From Lunularia cruciata (Eukaryota; Streptophyta; Marchantiopsida; Lunulariales; Lunulariaceae): 64,000 nt of DNA. The stretch spans positions 74,280,944-74,344,943 of the forward strand of contig OX419755.1 in assembly GCA_948567375.1 (NCBI GenBank), given 5' to 3'. The notes under the pieces are model-generated. The model searched no databases. It saw only the letters and a list, made by a program, of their open reading frames with translations, and was not told the DNA's origin. The position numbers and the translations under genes were made by a program. The first letter of the stretch is position 1, and every line of letters starts with the position of its first letter. Shown here piece by piece: positions 32,390 to 44,800 of this stretch.

Positions 32390-33675
32390 ATTTCCATTCT
32401 CAAATCCATTCCACATCAAGTTTATGTACATCTAGTGTGAGAAAATGAGGGTATTGCTAGTTTATCACTTTGGTGTAGAATTCATGGACAAGGTGATGAA
32501 CTCACCAAACCCAATGATTCTACCTGTAATGATATATGACAGAGAGTGAGATTTGACAATCTACATTCTATTATGATGATATGGATATGAATGTCCCAAA
32601 TCCTCTCTCTTTCAACACTCAAGTAGAAATCCATTATGTAGTGAGACCAAAATTGATGTTTAGAGATTTTGTGGTTAGGAATTTTGGTGAGGAGTATTAT
32701 CAACGAGTGATAGGTTTTGAGGTCCCAATGGTAGTTTTGATAGTTTGTGCACCTTTTAGAGTGATCATATTAACTCTGTATTGAAGTAGACATTAGCAAT
32801 TGAGTGCTGTAGGAACCATAGATCCGAAATTGCAAGAGTTGGTGCAAGGAATGCAAGGGATGTTGAATGAATTTTGAGAGATTAAGATGACCATAGAGAC
32901 ATTACAAATTCAAGTGCAGATCCTCATGAACGATCAAGCCATGCAAGAAGAAGAGCCATCTCAAAACCCAATATTTGTGACTGAAGTACTTGGAGAGGTA
33001 CCCATGATTGGATCTCAAGAATTGGATTGGATATCAATAAATTGGATAAATTGAATAAATTGGATCTCAAGAATGAATTGATATTTCCAATGAATTGTTC
33101 TCAACAGAGATTACGGAGCATGCTACATGTGTGTTTGCATGTGGGTACTTGACCAATAAAGCCCTTACATGGTATGATGCTTGGGAACAATCCATGTTGG
33201 CAGAGAGAAGGGAGGTCACGTGGACAATAATGCAAGAAGGATTGTTGAAGAATTTCCAATCGGTGGATTCCGTGTAGATGGCTTGTACCCAACTATGGGG
33301 ATTGAGAAAAGAATAGTGTACTTCTGTATTTGGAGTATATGGAGGTATTTCTATATCTACAAGTTGAAATAACCGACATGAGTCCAATAGGGGCTCTCGA
33401 CAATTTCAAACGAGGGTTGAAGGAGCGGATTCGCAAAGAAGTCATAGTGCAAAATCCTTGCATGGTATTTGAAGCTATTACTTATGAGTAGAGAATAGTA
33501 AGAGCATTAGGTGGAGGTGAAGGAGTAGTTCCACCTCAACATTATCAAGCATAAATGACACACATGGGTGGACCAATACCGATGGAATTAGGCAACCTTC
33601 AATTTCAAGATCAAGGAGCACGACCACTTCAAGGGGAGCATGGACGGGTAGAAGAATGAAGAGATGGAGTCCCAA
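32390..33675 (+). pseudogene. gag: Element B copy 3 leader ORF and Gag
   Basis: The leader frame 32581-32784 repeats MDMNVPNPLSFNTQVEIHYV and FGEEYYQRVIGFEVPMVV, as in copies 1 and 2. Gag begins near 32826 with its ATG mutated to ATA, and continues with 33095-33277. The region around 33010-33075 is scrambled by a local repeat of aattggat units. The Gag knuckle is deleted, with the sequence joined directly to pre-reverse-transcriptase sequence near 33676. Confidence 0.75.
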
Positions 33676-34974
33676 AAGGATGGATAAATTCTTGAGAAAT
33701 TAAAGGATGTGGTGGATGAGTTTCAAGATGTCTTTCCCGATGATCTACCCTCAAGATTACCACCAAAAAGGAGAGTAGATTATAAAATTGAGATATTCCC
33801 ATGAAAGACACATCCTTGTAAGGCCCCATATTGCTTATCACCTCATGAGTTGAAGGAGTGTAAGACTCAAATTGAGAAGATGTTGTAGAAAGGGTTCATC
33901 CAACCTAGCATATCACCATATGGGGCTCCTATCTTGTTTCTAAAGAAGAAAAATGGTACAATGCGTATGTGCATTGACTTTTGGGGTCTCAATCAACAAA
34001 TAGTGAAGAACAAATACCCCTTACCTTGCATGGATGATCTGTTTGATCAACTCCATGGAGCAAGATACTTCACCAAATTGGACTTGTGGAGTGGTTACAA
34101 TCAAGTCCAAATTGCAGAGGAGGATGTGTACAAAACTGCCTTTTGAACCAAGTATGGTCACTTTGAGTATCTTGTGATACCTTTTGGCCTCACCAATGCA
34201 TCTACCACTTTCATGAGTCTAGTAAATGACATATTTTGTCCATACTTGGATAAGTCTGTTATTATCTTCTTGGACAATATCTTAGTATATAGTAGCATGA
34301 TGATAGAACACAAACAACATCTACGAGAGGTCCTCCATATTCTAAGACAGAATCAATTGTACGCCAAAATCTCAAAGTGCAAGTTTGGCAAGTTTGAAGT
34401 AGACTACTTAGGGCATAGAGTAAGTGAAAAGGGCATTCAAGTATTGATGGATAAAATAGAGGTCATTCAAAAATAGATTGCACTAAAAGATTAGACTCAA
34501 CTCAAGAGCTTTGGGGTTGATGGGATTCTATCATAGATTTGTCAAGGACTTCTCCAAGGTTGCACAGTCTTTAACAGCACTACTTGGCAAGGGGAAGAAG
34601 TGGACATGGGGAACTGCACAAGAGTTGGCCTTTCAAGAATTGAAAGACGCCTTGCTACATGCACCAATCTTGAAGTGGTATGACCCAAAACATCCAATCA
34701 AGTTGGCTACAGATGCATCAAGCATAGCAATAGAAGCAGTCCTACAACAAGAGTGGCATGACGGATGGTATCTAATTGCATATTTCTCTTGAAATTTGTT
34801 ACCAATAGAGCACAACTACCACACCACAGAACAGGAAGAGTTGGCTATCATTTTGGCAACCAAGCATTGGAAGCTCTATCTAGGCAAGAAGGCATTGGTA
34901 GTAGAGATAGATCACAAACCTCTAGTCTACCTTGAGATGCAAAAGGATCTATCTCGTCACCAGATTCGGTAGGC
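33676..34974 (+). pseudogene. pol: Element B copy 3 reverse transcriptase and first half of RNase H
   Basis: Frames 33934-34146, 34174-34476 and 34511-34792 give [31 protein letters not shown] and VIIFLDNILVYS. The catalytic pair D-D has become D-N, a change that alone would inactivate the polymerase. The RNase H segment IKLATDASSIAIEAVLQQ follows. The sequence stops at 34974, where the A solo LTR begins. Confidence 0.85.
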
Positions 34975-35665
34975 TATAACACCCATTTGTGCATGTGTGT
35001 GGTATTGTGATATTTAGCTTGGTATTACAAGTACTTGAGAGAAATTATTTATATAGAGATAAAGGATAGTTCTACATTACTCATGATTAGCTAAATTTAG
35101 TCATAGCTAAGATAGAGGGGACCTTACTTTAGAGGAAGTGAAAAAGATGAGCACCACTATTTTGGATTCTAGTGTGTTGACTTGGTATTATTCCTAGGTG
35201 TTTGGCTTTGAGGAAAGAGTTGAGAACTCTTGGGCCCGCAAGCCTTCTTGTTTTGGATTCTTTTATAGTCCAAGGATAGCACATGTGAATGAATCCTTGA
35301 CTTTGTGGTTGGGTCAAGATAAGATCACATGGTAGTGGAATATGCCCATGTGAATGGATATTCCTTTCTACTTTTTGACTTGACTTGACTTTTAGTCTAG
35401 TAACTTGAGTTACTCTAGTAATTAGTAACTTTGGTGCATAACTATTTTGCAAGTATATAAACAAGGAGTGAGGAGGTACTCATTATCCTTTCATTTGCCA
35501 CTATCTCTCTCTCATTGAGTTCTCTAGTGAGCAATGTCTTGAGTCTTGGAGTGTTAGCCTTGGAGGAGTATGATGGAGTTGGGGTTCCTTGCCTTCTTAG
35601 TCCATGGTGCACTACCATAATAGCCATCAAAGGTTCATCCTAAGTGAGAGATAGGTCGTCTCACA
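34975..35665 (+). repeat. Solo LTR of element A (691 bp) nested in B copy 3
   Basis: It begins tataacaccc and ends gtctcaca, with the same length as the LTR at 5715-6405. The flanks (ggtaggc and gtgcacaaagtgg) are together the split RNase H sequence of element B (ggtgggcagagtgg in copy 2), with the duplicated target bases now mutated. No internal sequence remains. Confidence 0.93.
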
Positions 35666-36885
35666 GTGCACAAAGTGGCAACAACGCTTCAACATTACAA
35701 TCACCTACGTGGAAGGTAAGAAGCAACTTTCAGATGCATTCACCCACATGCTAATGGCAAACAACTTGGTGGTGGAGGTTAAGATTAACTTTAAATTCTG
35801 GCCAGAGATTTTGGCTGCTACAAACACTGATCCATAGATTGTAGAAGTGCAATCATCCAAAGGTGTCACCAACACCCAAGGACTCATCTTTCATGATGGC
35901 AGATTATGGATCCCAAATGTCCCAGAATTACACACTATCATTCTAGCAGAATATCATGATTTGGCCATAGTAGGTCATGTCGGAGTGGACAAGACCTTGG
36001 ATGCAGTCCAATGCCATTACTATTGGCCCAAGATGAGGAACAACGTGATGGACTACGTGTGTAGCTGCCTACTTTGTCAACAAAACAAAGCTTCTAATCA
36101 AGCTCTTGTAGGGCTCCTTCAACCTCTCCACACTCCTACCCAACATTGGGAACAAGTGAGTATGGATCTTGTTTGTGAATTACCCAAGACCACCTCAAGG
36201 TTTGACTCCATCGTGGTCTTTGTGGACCGGCTCAAAAAAAATGATTCATGTACGCCCTACCACCAAGGATATGACCGCTCCACAACTAGCTCAATTATAC
36301 TTAGATGCAATCTTCTCTCACCATGGCTTGTCTAGAGTACTCATCACCAATAGAGGTACTCAATTCACCAGTTTGTTTTAGTGAACACTCTTTGGTTTCT
36401 TCAAAACCAAGTTGGCCATGTCCACAGCTTACCACCCACAAATAGATGGACAAACAGAGTGGGCTAATTGCACAATTGAGGACATGTTATGCGGCTTCAC
36501 CTTAGAAGAGCAAGAGAGGTGAGACACCCTACTCCCATTGGTGGAATTTGCTTCCAACAATTCATTGAATACATCCACCCAAGTCACTCTGTTCTTCCTC
36601 GTGTATAGTGAGCATCCCTTCACACCTTCTAGCTTGATGAAGATCCGTCCAATGGCTACCAAGGTCAATGTAGTCAACACATTTGTTTCTAAAATCCAAC
36701 AAGGTGTAGAGAGCACCAAGCATAGATTACAGATTGCACAAAATTGACAAAATTAGTATGTTGATGCACACTATAGGCACATGGAATTCAATATTGGGGA
36801 TCAAGTGTCGCTATCAACAACCAACCTCACATTAGTTGGACCTTGTAAGCTCAGACCTCATTTTATTGGGCCTTTCTTGATTCTT
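35666..36885 (+). pseudogene. Element B copy 3 RNase H end and integrase
   Basis: After the nested LTR, RNase H resumes (VEGKKQLSDAFTHM). Frame 35847-36335 carries the integrase zinc site: EYHDLAIVGHVGVD, then CSCLLCQQNK. The core follows with MDLVCELPKTTSRFDSIV and ITNRGTQFTS, where the second catalytic Asp (D-R-G) has become Asn. Frame 36538-36747 is the last part of the core. The integrase tail is cut short near 36885. Confidence 0.85.
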
Positions 36886-36989
36886 TGCCTGGGAGCCTGC
36901 CGCCAATTTGAGACATCCACCGGTGTTGGTGCAAGCATTTGAGCAACAACTGCATAATGAGGTCGTTGTGGCTTAAAAGGGGGGAGGTC

Positions 36990-37721
36990 TATAATACCAA
37001 GTGCTAGCCATATGATCTAGATGTGAAATTTGGTTTGGTAACATCTAGAATGATATTATACATGATTGTCAAAATAGATTAGATAGAAGTATCACCAAAA
37101 GAGTACTTCTACTAATAGGGTAGAAATCGAAATAGACTTGAAAACCTTAGAATCAATAGTTAGACATATGATTTAAAGGTGAGAATTGGTTTGGTAACAT
37201 CTTGAAGGAAGTTACACATGATGGACTAAATAGATCATAAAGAGGTATCATCAAAAGGGGACCTCTACTAATAGAGTAAGAACCAAAATATGCTTAAAAT
37301 CTTTGAAGGCAATTTTGGAGGCCTAAACGGATGAATTAGGCCTCAAAAATGTGCAAATTTTGCCCATGTGGAGAAAAGATTGGCCTTCCCTCCTCCTTGG
37401 TTTCTCTCATTGAGAGCTATCCAACGGTACCTTAACCACGTGATTTTGAGATTCCTACAGGAAGATTCCCTAAAAGATTCCCTCTAGTCAAAGCTTGTTT
37501 GACCAACCAGATAGGACCCAGACCAACATGTCACCCATCCAAGTAAGTAATCCAAGGGTGGAGCTTGACATGTCACCTATCTATGTGCCCAATCCTGTGA
37601 TGGAGTTTCCTTGGAGGATATCCTCTTTGCTATATAATAAAGTGAAGGTGCTCCTTTGGGGCATCAAATGTTTGAGTGTGAAATCTGTATTTTCTCTCTT
37701 CTCTTGTCTTGGAGTATTACA
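36990..37721 (+). repeat. Element B copy 3 3' LTR (732 bp)
   Basis: It begins tataatacca after the purine run aaaaggggggaggtc and ends ggagtattaca before the target duplicate gctat. Confidence 0.92.
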
Positions 37722-37901
37722 GCTATACACTTCTATATGGATTTTGACTTGCTTACAAAGGAGGAAAGAAGGAAGTTCCCAAGCCATTATCATCTTGCAA
37801 CCCAAAGGGAAGGCTTTCATTTAGAAGTATCAACTATAGATGCAAAACATGCAACAAATAGTAAGTTTGTACCAAGGGATGAAGAAGGAACCATTATGAT
37901 C

Positions 37902-38593
37902 TGTGAACCGGCCTGTCTCTCACTCAGGATGAACCTCTGATGGCTATTATGGTAGCGCACCATGGACTAAGAAGGCAAGGAACCCCAACTCCATCATACT
38001 CCTTCAAGGCTAACACTCCAAGACTCAAGACATTGCCCACTAGAGAACTCAATGAGAGAGAGATAGTTGCAAATGAAAGGATAATGAGTACCTCCTCATC
38101 CCTTGTTTATATACTTTTGAAATAGTTATGCACCAAAGTTACTAATTACTAGAGTAACTTAAGTTACTAGACTAAAAGTCAAGTCAAGTCAAAAAGTAGA
38201 AAGGAATATCCATTCACATGGATATATTCCCCTAAGCATGTGGTCTTATCTTGACCCAACCACTGAGTCAAGGATTCCTTCACATGTGCTATCCTTGGAC
38301 TAAAGAAGAATCCAAAACAAAAAGGCTTGCGGGCCCAAGAGTTCTCAACTCTTTCTTCAAAGCCAAACACCTAGGAATAATACCAAGTCAACACACTAAA
38401 ATCCAAAATAGTGGTGCTCATCTTTTCTACTTCCTCTAAAGTAAGGTCCCCTCTATCTTAGCTATGACTAACTTTAGCTAATCATGACTAATGTAGAATA
38501 ATCCTTTGTCCCTATATAAATAATATCTCTCAAGTACTTGTAATACCAAACTAAATATCACAATACCACACAGATGCATAAATGGGTATTATA
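37902..38593 (-). repeat. Solo LTR of element A, inverted (692 bp)
   Basis: This is the reverse complement of the 5715-6405 LTR, from tgtgaaccgg to gggtattata. The flanks share the 4-bp gatc (37898-37901 and 38594-38597), which may be what is left of a target duplication. The LTR interrupts the same unidentified reading frame that B copy 3 entered. Confidence 0.92.
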
Positions 38594-38597
38594 GATC

Positions 38598-40030
38598 AAG
38601 ACAAGGAGATCAACACCATCAATATCTCAAAATTCAAGCAAGAGACCAATGAAGATTTCCCAAGTAATATGTGTTTGGAAGAAGGAGAAGAAGACACAAA
38701 GGAAGAGGAAGGAGAAGAAACAACTCCCTCACCTTGCAAGAGTTAGCATCTAAATTGGAGGGCTGAGAGTAGTACAAAGATGCACAATCTACACCAAATC
38801 TCAAAGAGCAAAGTGCAAATCAAGAAGACTAAGCCAAATACCAACAAGAAGAAACAAAACTTTAGTTGGAAGAACCTTTTAGCCCACCCAAGAAACAAAA
38901 GTACCAAAAGAACAAGATGAAGCAAAAGAGAACTCCATAGAAGAAGTTGAAGGGAAGGCGGATATTATTGAATCTCGAGTGGAATGCATGCCAACATAAA
39001 AAAAGAAGCCATTCAAGAACAAAATAATCAAAGGAGCCAAGTAACCAGAGGAGCCACTTTTATCATAAATTTTCTAGTTTTTGTCTTGTAGCTCATGGAG
39101 ATGATCATACCCAATACCAACAATTTACCCAAATTTTATGTTATATCTCTCTTTTTTGAAGGTTGCACAAGACCATATAATCAGGAAGGCAAAGCAAGAC
39201 AAGTGGAAAGAAGACACAGAGAAGAGTTGAAATCTATACAAGGAACAATATTCAAAGATCAACATACTTATCAATAGAATTAATAAAGTGAAACCTCAAA
39301 ACCCTTCCTTCATTGTAGATTGGATCCAATACAAAGAAGACATTTGGAAGTTGCAATTAGACTTTAGAGCTCTTTGGCTTAGACATAATCAGAAACAATA
39401 AGGTTATAAAGGGAGCTCATGGCATGAGATAAGGAAATTGTAAGCATTCAAGGAGACTCAAATGTGGAAAGGTAAAGATCTTTACTCTAGAGTTGCGAAT
39501 GTCCAAATATAAGAAGGAAGTGGCCTAGCAACTTGAAAAGTTGGTTGAAGACTTGAAGAAGGCAAAGGAAGAAAGGGCAGCAAATCAATCATGAATGTTG
39601 GAGGAACTAACTAAGGAAGTGGAAGCCTTACACCTACACTCTCAAGAAACCAAAGCAAAGGAACTTTAGAAATTTGAGGAAGTTTGAGGTCAATTGGCAG
39701 AAATATTGGAGGAAGTAGCTCAAGTTAAAAGATGGATCAATTAGCAATTAGAATATATGCACATGCATAAAATTCATTAAGTCTTGCAATACCTTAGGTT
39801 TAGAAATTGCAGATTACAAAAAATGGATTGAACTCCTCATTTGGATTTGTAAAGGCAAAAGGAAGTTTTTCATAGTAGTACCTTAGGCCAAAGATCTTTG
39901 CAAAAGTTCTTTGTAGTTGGAGATATTCTTCTTGGCTGTATGATCTTCATAGATGTCAGTAGTAAGTCCAAAGAAGATAAACAAAATTTGTCTTTGGGGA
40001 TGAACTAAAACTTTTCTTTGCACATATAAA
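38598..40030 (+). pseudogene. Coiled-coil coding relic, unknown family
   Basis: After the inverted LTR the plus strand continues with acidic, Lys/Glu-rich coding sequence (an NEDFPSNMCLEEGEEDTKEE segment near 38650). From 39481 in one frame it gives a long heptad-like helix: QLEKLVEDLKKAKEERAANQ, ELTKEVEALHLHSQETKAK, QLAEILEEVAQVKRWIN. At least five stops (TAG, TGA) interrupt it, most at positions one C-to-T change from CAG, CAA or CGA. It may be the downstream part of the ORF at 31276-37901. I cannot assign a function. Confidence 0.45.
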
Positions 40031-41267
40031 TTGCCTAATTAACCTACATGTGAGAAGAATAAGATAAGATAAGATGATAGGGTTAGCAATGTACAATGAG
40101 GATGAGCCAAGAAGATCTTTGGAATTCCTCGACCACTGGCTTAAAGTAGGAGATACTATTTAGAGGTATGGCCTGATATAAATAATTCATTGTCAATCAA
40201 ACATGAATAATCCAAAAGGGCTAGAAGCTCTTTGTTGCTTTTGTTCACATTCCAAGTATTTATGCATGCCTTTATTGTAAGGAAACTTTGTAATATGAAC
40301 TTAAGTAGCTAAGTGTATGACCATTCATACTTGTGACTAGGGTTTGAGATCCGTAAGAGTTTTGAAGGTGCAAAGCAATACCTTGACGGATTAGAAATGA
40401 ACTATAATGTTGAATAGTACCACAAGCGTGAAGACAAAGAATTACATCAATGTAGTGTGCCTTCTAGGAAAGGTATAACATATTCTTTGTAGTTGAATGT
40501 CTTTGCAATGAAGCAAGCCCTTTGGAGTTGATTGAATTATCATAAGCATATTTGTTGTGAAAATGATCTTTTATTTCTGCATTTGCCACAGTGTGCCATC
40601 AAGGGTGACATTACATTCTTCTTGTAGTAGTTCTTGACCAAGGTTTTAAACAAGTAATAATGCAAAACTGCAAATTGTGATACTTCTCTTCAAATCTAGC
40701 CATTTTTCCCCATATCCTCAAGGAATCAAGGAACTATATATTTCTTGCCATTATATAACTTTTTTTATCAATATTGGGTTACCACAATAGTATCATTTCA
40801 TCTGATAATATTTTTGAATATGAAACAAACAACAATAAGATAAATGTTAGCTTTATTATTCCTTCCATTTTAATAACTAAAAGTTCTAGCTTTTTATTCT
40901 ACTTACTTCAACATTCAATTTTGAGTAGTAAATAGCTCAATGACATATTTATTGGCATGTAAGAGATCTAAATTTTTGTCTTGTTATATATGGTGGGTCA
41001 TTTAGATACTCGTTCTTTAAGAGGTAACAAAAAGATAATTTTAATGAAAAAAAACTCTTAATTGTAGCAAAAAAAAGTGCTTTATTTCAAGGAAGTATAT
41101 AAAAGATGAATATGCTCTTCAAAAGGACAAAATTATAATTTCTACTTGTAATTTATTTGAATTCTACCATGTTATTGTTTTTGAGACCCAATTGTTATAC
41201 TTGAAAGCCTACCTTTAATGATCAAATATTTTTTTGAAGTTATAATTTTAAGGAAATTTTTAATAAA
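40031..41267. other. No recognised gene
   Basis: AT-rich sequence with only short open frames. I see no repeat family or RNA gene. Confidence 0.5.
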
Positions 41268-41876
41268 AATAATACATAAATCTACTAAAAACATACAAGA
41301 GCTTTACTACTCTTTCTAAAACATATAAACATAAGAAATATCTTCCACTATGCTTTCCCACCACCACAAGGCTTGTTGCATCTCCGGAATTTCTGGCACA
41401 TTGCAAAAAGAAGTTTCAAGATAATCACTATGCAATTTTAGTGTATTGTTCAAAAGAAACAAAGAGTATCCTCGTTTCTTTATTGCGAATGAGGCAGAAA
41501 TTACATTGATGTAATTATTCTTGTATGTATTGAGATATTTATATGTTTATCTAATATTTCCAAATTTTCCAAATAAATAATACATAAATCTACTAAAAAC
41601 ATACAAGAGCTTTACTACTCTTTCTAAAACATATAAACATAAGAAATATCTTCCACTATGCTTTCCCACCACCACAAGGCTTGTTGCATCTCCGGAATTT
41701 CTGGCACATTGCAAAAAGAAGTTTCAAGATAATCACTATGCAATTTTAGTGTGTTGTTCAAAAGAAACAAAGAGTATCCTCGTTTCTTTATTGCGAATGA
41801 GGCAGAAATTACATTGATGTAATTATTCTTGTATGTATTGAGATATTTATATGTTTATCTAATATTTCCAAATTTT
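41268..41876. repeat. Near-identical tandem duplication, about 300 bp, period 308
   Basis: The block 41268-41567 is repeated at 41576-41876 with a constant offset of 308 bp. By eye I find one substitution (gtgtattgttc against gtgtgttgttc). The unit contains no recognised gene and has no TG...CA ends, so it is not an LTR pair. The identity implies a very recent event or an assembly effect. Confidence 0.95.
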
Positions 41877-44800
41877 AATGAACAAGTTCTCTCTAAAGAT
41901 ATTGTCTTATCCTTAAGTATTTTCTCTTCTCTTTCTTCTTGATAGGGAAAAAACCTCTTAGGTGATCAATGCAAGAAATGAGTAGTACTCAGATAGAATT
42001 GGAGAAACATAAAGGGCTTGTACATTGAAGTATTTTTCAACTTGTATCATTTAACTCCTAATATCAATCTTTTGATACAAATGTATTAATATTTAAGAAC
42101 ATCCATGGATAATTTTAATATGTTGAGATTTCACATGATATCTTGTGAATATTTGAGATGAGACATAATATTACTAGAGTGAGTTTATCTTTGTGTACTC
42201 GTTAGTCTATTGTGATTAAGAGACTATCTTTATATTACTAATATGTGAAATGATTTCTATTACAATCCACTCCTTCTATATTTCTTGTTAGGAAAGGTCT
42301 CAAATGAAATTCTGAAACTCTAGATGTGCAAACTGCTCTTATCAATTTGATCTTGATATAGTATCTCTTACTTACCCTAAACCCTAAAGTTTTCTTTTTT
42401 GATTCTAATATCTTAAACCGCGCAAGTATACACAAAATTTACATAGTAGATTTTATCTCACCCAAAACATAGAAGGACTTCCTTGGAACATTCATCAATA
42501 AGAGTTATACAAGCATAAACTAGTTATTGCAAATTACTCCTTTCCCTTTTGAAATAGCTAACTCCAAAACATCTTCTTGTGATCATGATGTTCTCAAAAC
42601 TAGTTGCTTGAAGCTTAATTGCCTAGTTTTTGTTGCTTCTTATTTGAGATTCTCCAAGATGGTAGAGATAAATATCATATACATATTTAATCCTTGGGCA
42701 TAATGCCACCTCATGATTAATGTTTCATCTATAAAACAATTATTTTTCATATTACCAAAGCTTAACATAAGTAAATCATGGACATTTCATACAAATTAAT
42801 TCTTAGTCTATATTGAATGAATATGTTCTTCTCAATAGATATCCTAAATGACACTTTTTAAATATTTCTTAGTGAATCTATTGTTGGAAATATTCATCAA
42901 ACACAAGTCTCTTAGGATGTAAATAAGTCAAGAAGTACTTCAAGACCATGAACTCAAGAAGCAAAAAGGAAGGAGCTTTGGGAGAGAATAGCAACAAATG
43001 CACATTAGCAAGATGTAGTGCGAAGGAGCATCACCAAGAGGAATCCATGGGATGATGTGCAATACAACATTGCTTTTAGAAGAAGAAATAATATTCTAAA
43101 TTAAAATATCATAATAGAAATTAAATTTAATAAAAATGTGAGATATAAAATCCTTATCATAATTTCTATAATATTAAATTTTTGTGTGATATAAGGACAA
43201 TTAATATAGCTATAATTTTATATAAATTCACTAAAAAGGAAAATTTTATGATTATATAATTTTTTCTAGAATAAGTGTTTTTTCAACAGAATAGAATTAA
43301 TTATAATTGTAGATCTACTCAAAATTTCACAAGTTTGTTTCAAACTTAAAGCCAATAAGACATTTTGATACTTGCTTTTTATCTTATTTCTAAGAATTTA
43401 AAATGATTTATCTAGCCAAAACATGGTTGAAAGAAATATAATAGATAATAGAATTTTTATATTTCTCAATTTGTAAAGAGTACATAACATAAAGACAAAG
43501 ATAATGTCCAAAAAGTAACAATATGCAAGAAAAGCTCAACTAAAAATAGCTTGGATATTTACAAACAAAAATATACAGCATCAGCTATTAACTATATAAG
43601 AGAAAGCCAACGCTCAACTAAGATGATTGATTATTTCTAATGTTAGAAATACTAATTTCCAACTAACTTCTTAAAAAAATAAAATTTAGTATGGACTTAT
43701 TGGATAACTAACTTTGATTACTAAACAAGGTCTTATATTCTTATCTATACCTTTTTATTAAATTTAGAGGAACTATTAAACCAAAAGATCAAGTTTCCAA
43801 AGAGCTTATTTCACATGGACTTAGCAAGCTTTGAAATTGCATCTTTAAATTGAAATTATAATATGTTAATCAATATTAGTGATTACATAAACTGTGGTAC
43901 TCTTAAATATATAGACTCTTAAGAAAAAACTCTTATATAATGTATATAAGTCTATTGATAGTGAGGCTAGATGCTAGACCAGACATCAAATTCAACAACT
44001 GGCTGAGAGAATTATTAATTAACCAATCAGTATCAACTTTCCATGCCTTGAGTTTTGAAGTAGGTTTTATATCTTTTGCATGTGGACAGTATTTTTGTTT
44101 CTATATTTTCCAACCTATAGTGATCCAAGTACAAATCCATTAGTTCACTAAAACACTATGGAATGGTGAAGGCCATGAATCAAGATAACTTAATTAGGCA
44201 TTTACAATGTAGCCTTTATAATGTACTAATTTGATAGTTCAATAATAAAAGATTATAAAAGATGATTTAAAAGTACCAAACTAATAGAAAAGAATTAATA
44301 ATCATATTCATTGTTACAAACAAGAAAACTAAACATTCAAGGATTTTTAAAGATTGGTCTAATAGGTAAATACTTGTTTGTGGTTTGTATTTGAAGTATT
44401 TATCAAGTCTTCTCTAATAGGTATAAATTTTCATATAATTGAGTTGTAAGTGTTTGTGGAAAGCTGTTTTAATTTCATATAAATAATACCAAAATTAAAG
44501 GAGTTACTAAATATCAAAGTTGTAGAGAAATAAGAAATATAGTGCGTTTTGGATCCTCATTTTAAGATCAATTTGCAAAGCATGAAAGATAATAGTATCA
44601 GAATTTTGAATTGGATTTATCAATGAAGGAACATAGGTAAAAAAATCTAAATGATATACTTTAGTTATTTAAGAAAATGTAATTTAAGTAGATACATTAC
44701 TAAGCTCTCCTAAATTTTGTGAAATTATAATCAAGACACTTTCAAATGTAAAAACTATAAGAGAAAATTTATCATTTTATATGAATCTTATCTTAAAATT

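Larger units (their letters stand above)
31476..37721 (+). mobile_element. Element B copy 3: chromovirus with two internal deletions and a nested solo A LTR
   Basis: LTRs at 31476-32215 and 36990-37721 flank the copy, with the exact target duplication gctat (31471-31475 and 37722-37726). Compared with copy 2 it lacks about 750 bp covering the zinc knuckle and protease (junction near 33676) and about 265 bp covering the chromodomain (junction near 36885). A 691-bp solo A LTR interrupts it at 34975-35665, inside RNase H. It is therefore a non-autonomous deletion derivative, or was deleted after insertion. Confidence 0.95.
31276..37901 (+). pseudogene. ORF relic interrupted by element B copy 3 (31276-31475 joined to 37727-37901)
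   Basis: The left part reads KPVWPKRMTYITNSHAIFFK and later FGEDSRETYLALFA, with one internal TAA at 31402-31404. If B copy 3 and one target duplicate are removed, the same frame continues IHFYMDFDLLTKEERRKFPS, HYHLATQREGFHLEVSTID and RDEEGTIM up to 37901, where the inverted A LTR begins. The continuity across the insertion shows it was one reading frame. I do not recognise the family; it could be a retroelement gag or a host gene fragment. Confidence 0.5.

Noticed and set aside
41268..41876. Possible LTR pair of a very young short element
   Set aside because: The units are only 8 bp apart, lack TG...CA ends and have no target duplication, so it is a tandem duplication.
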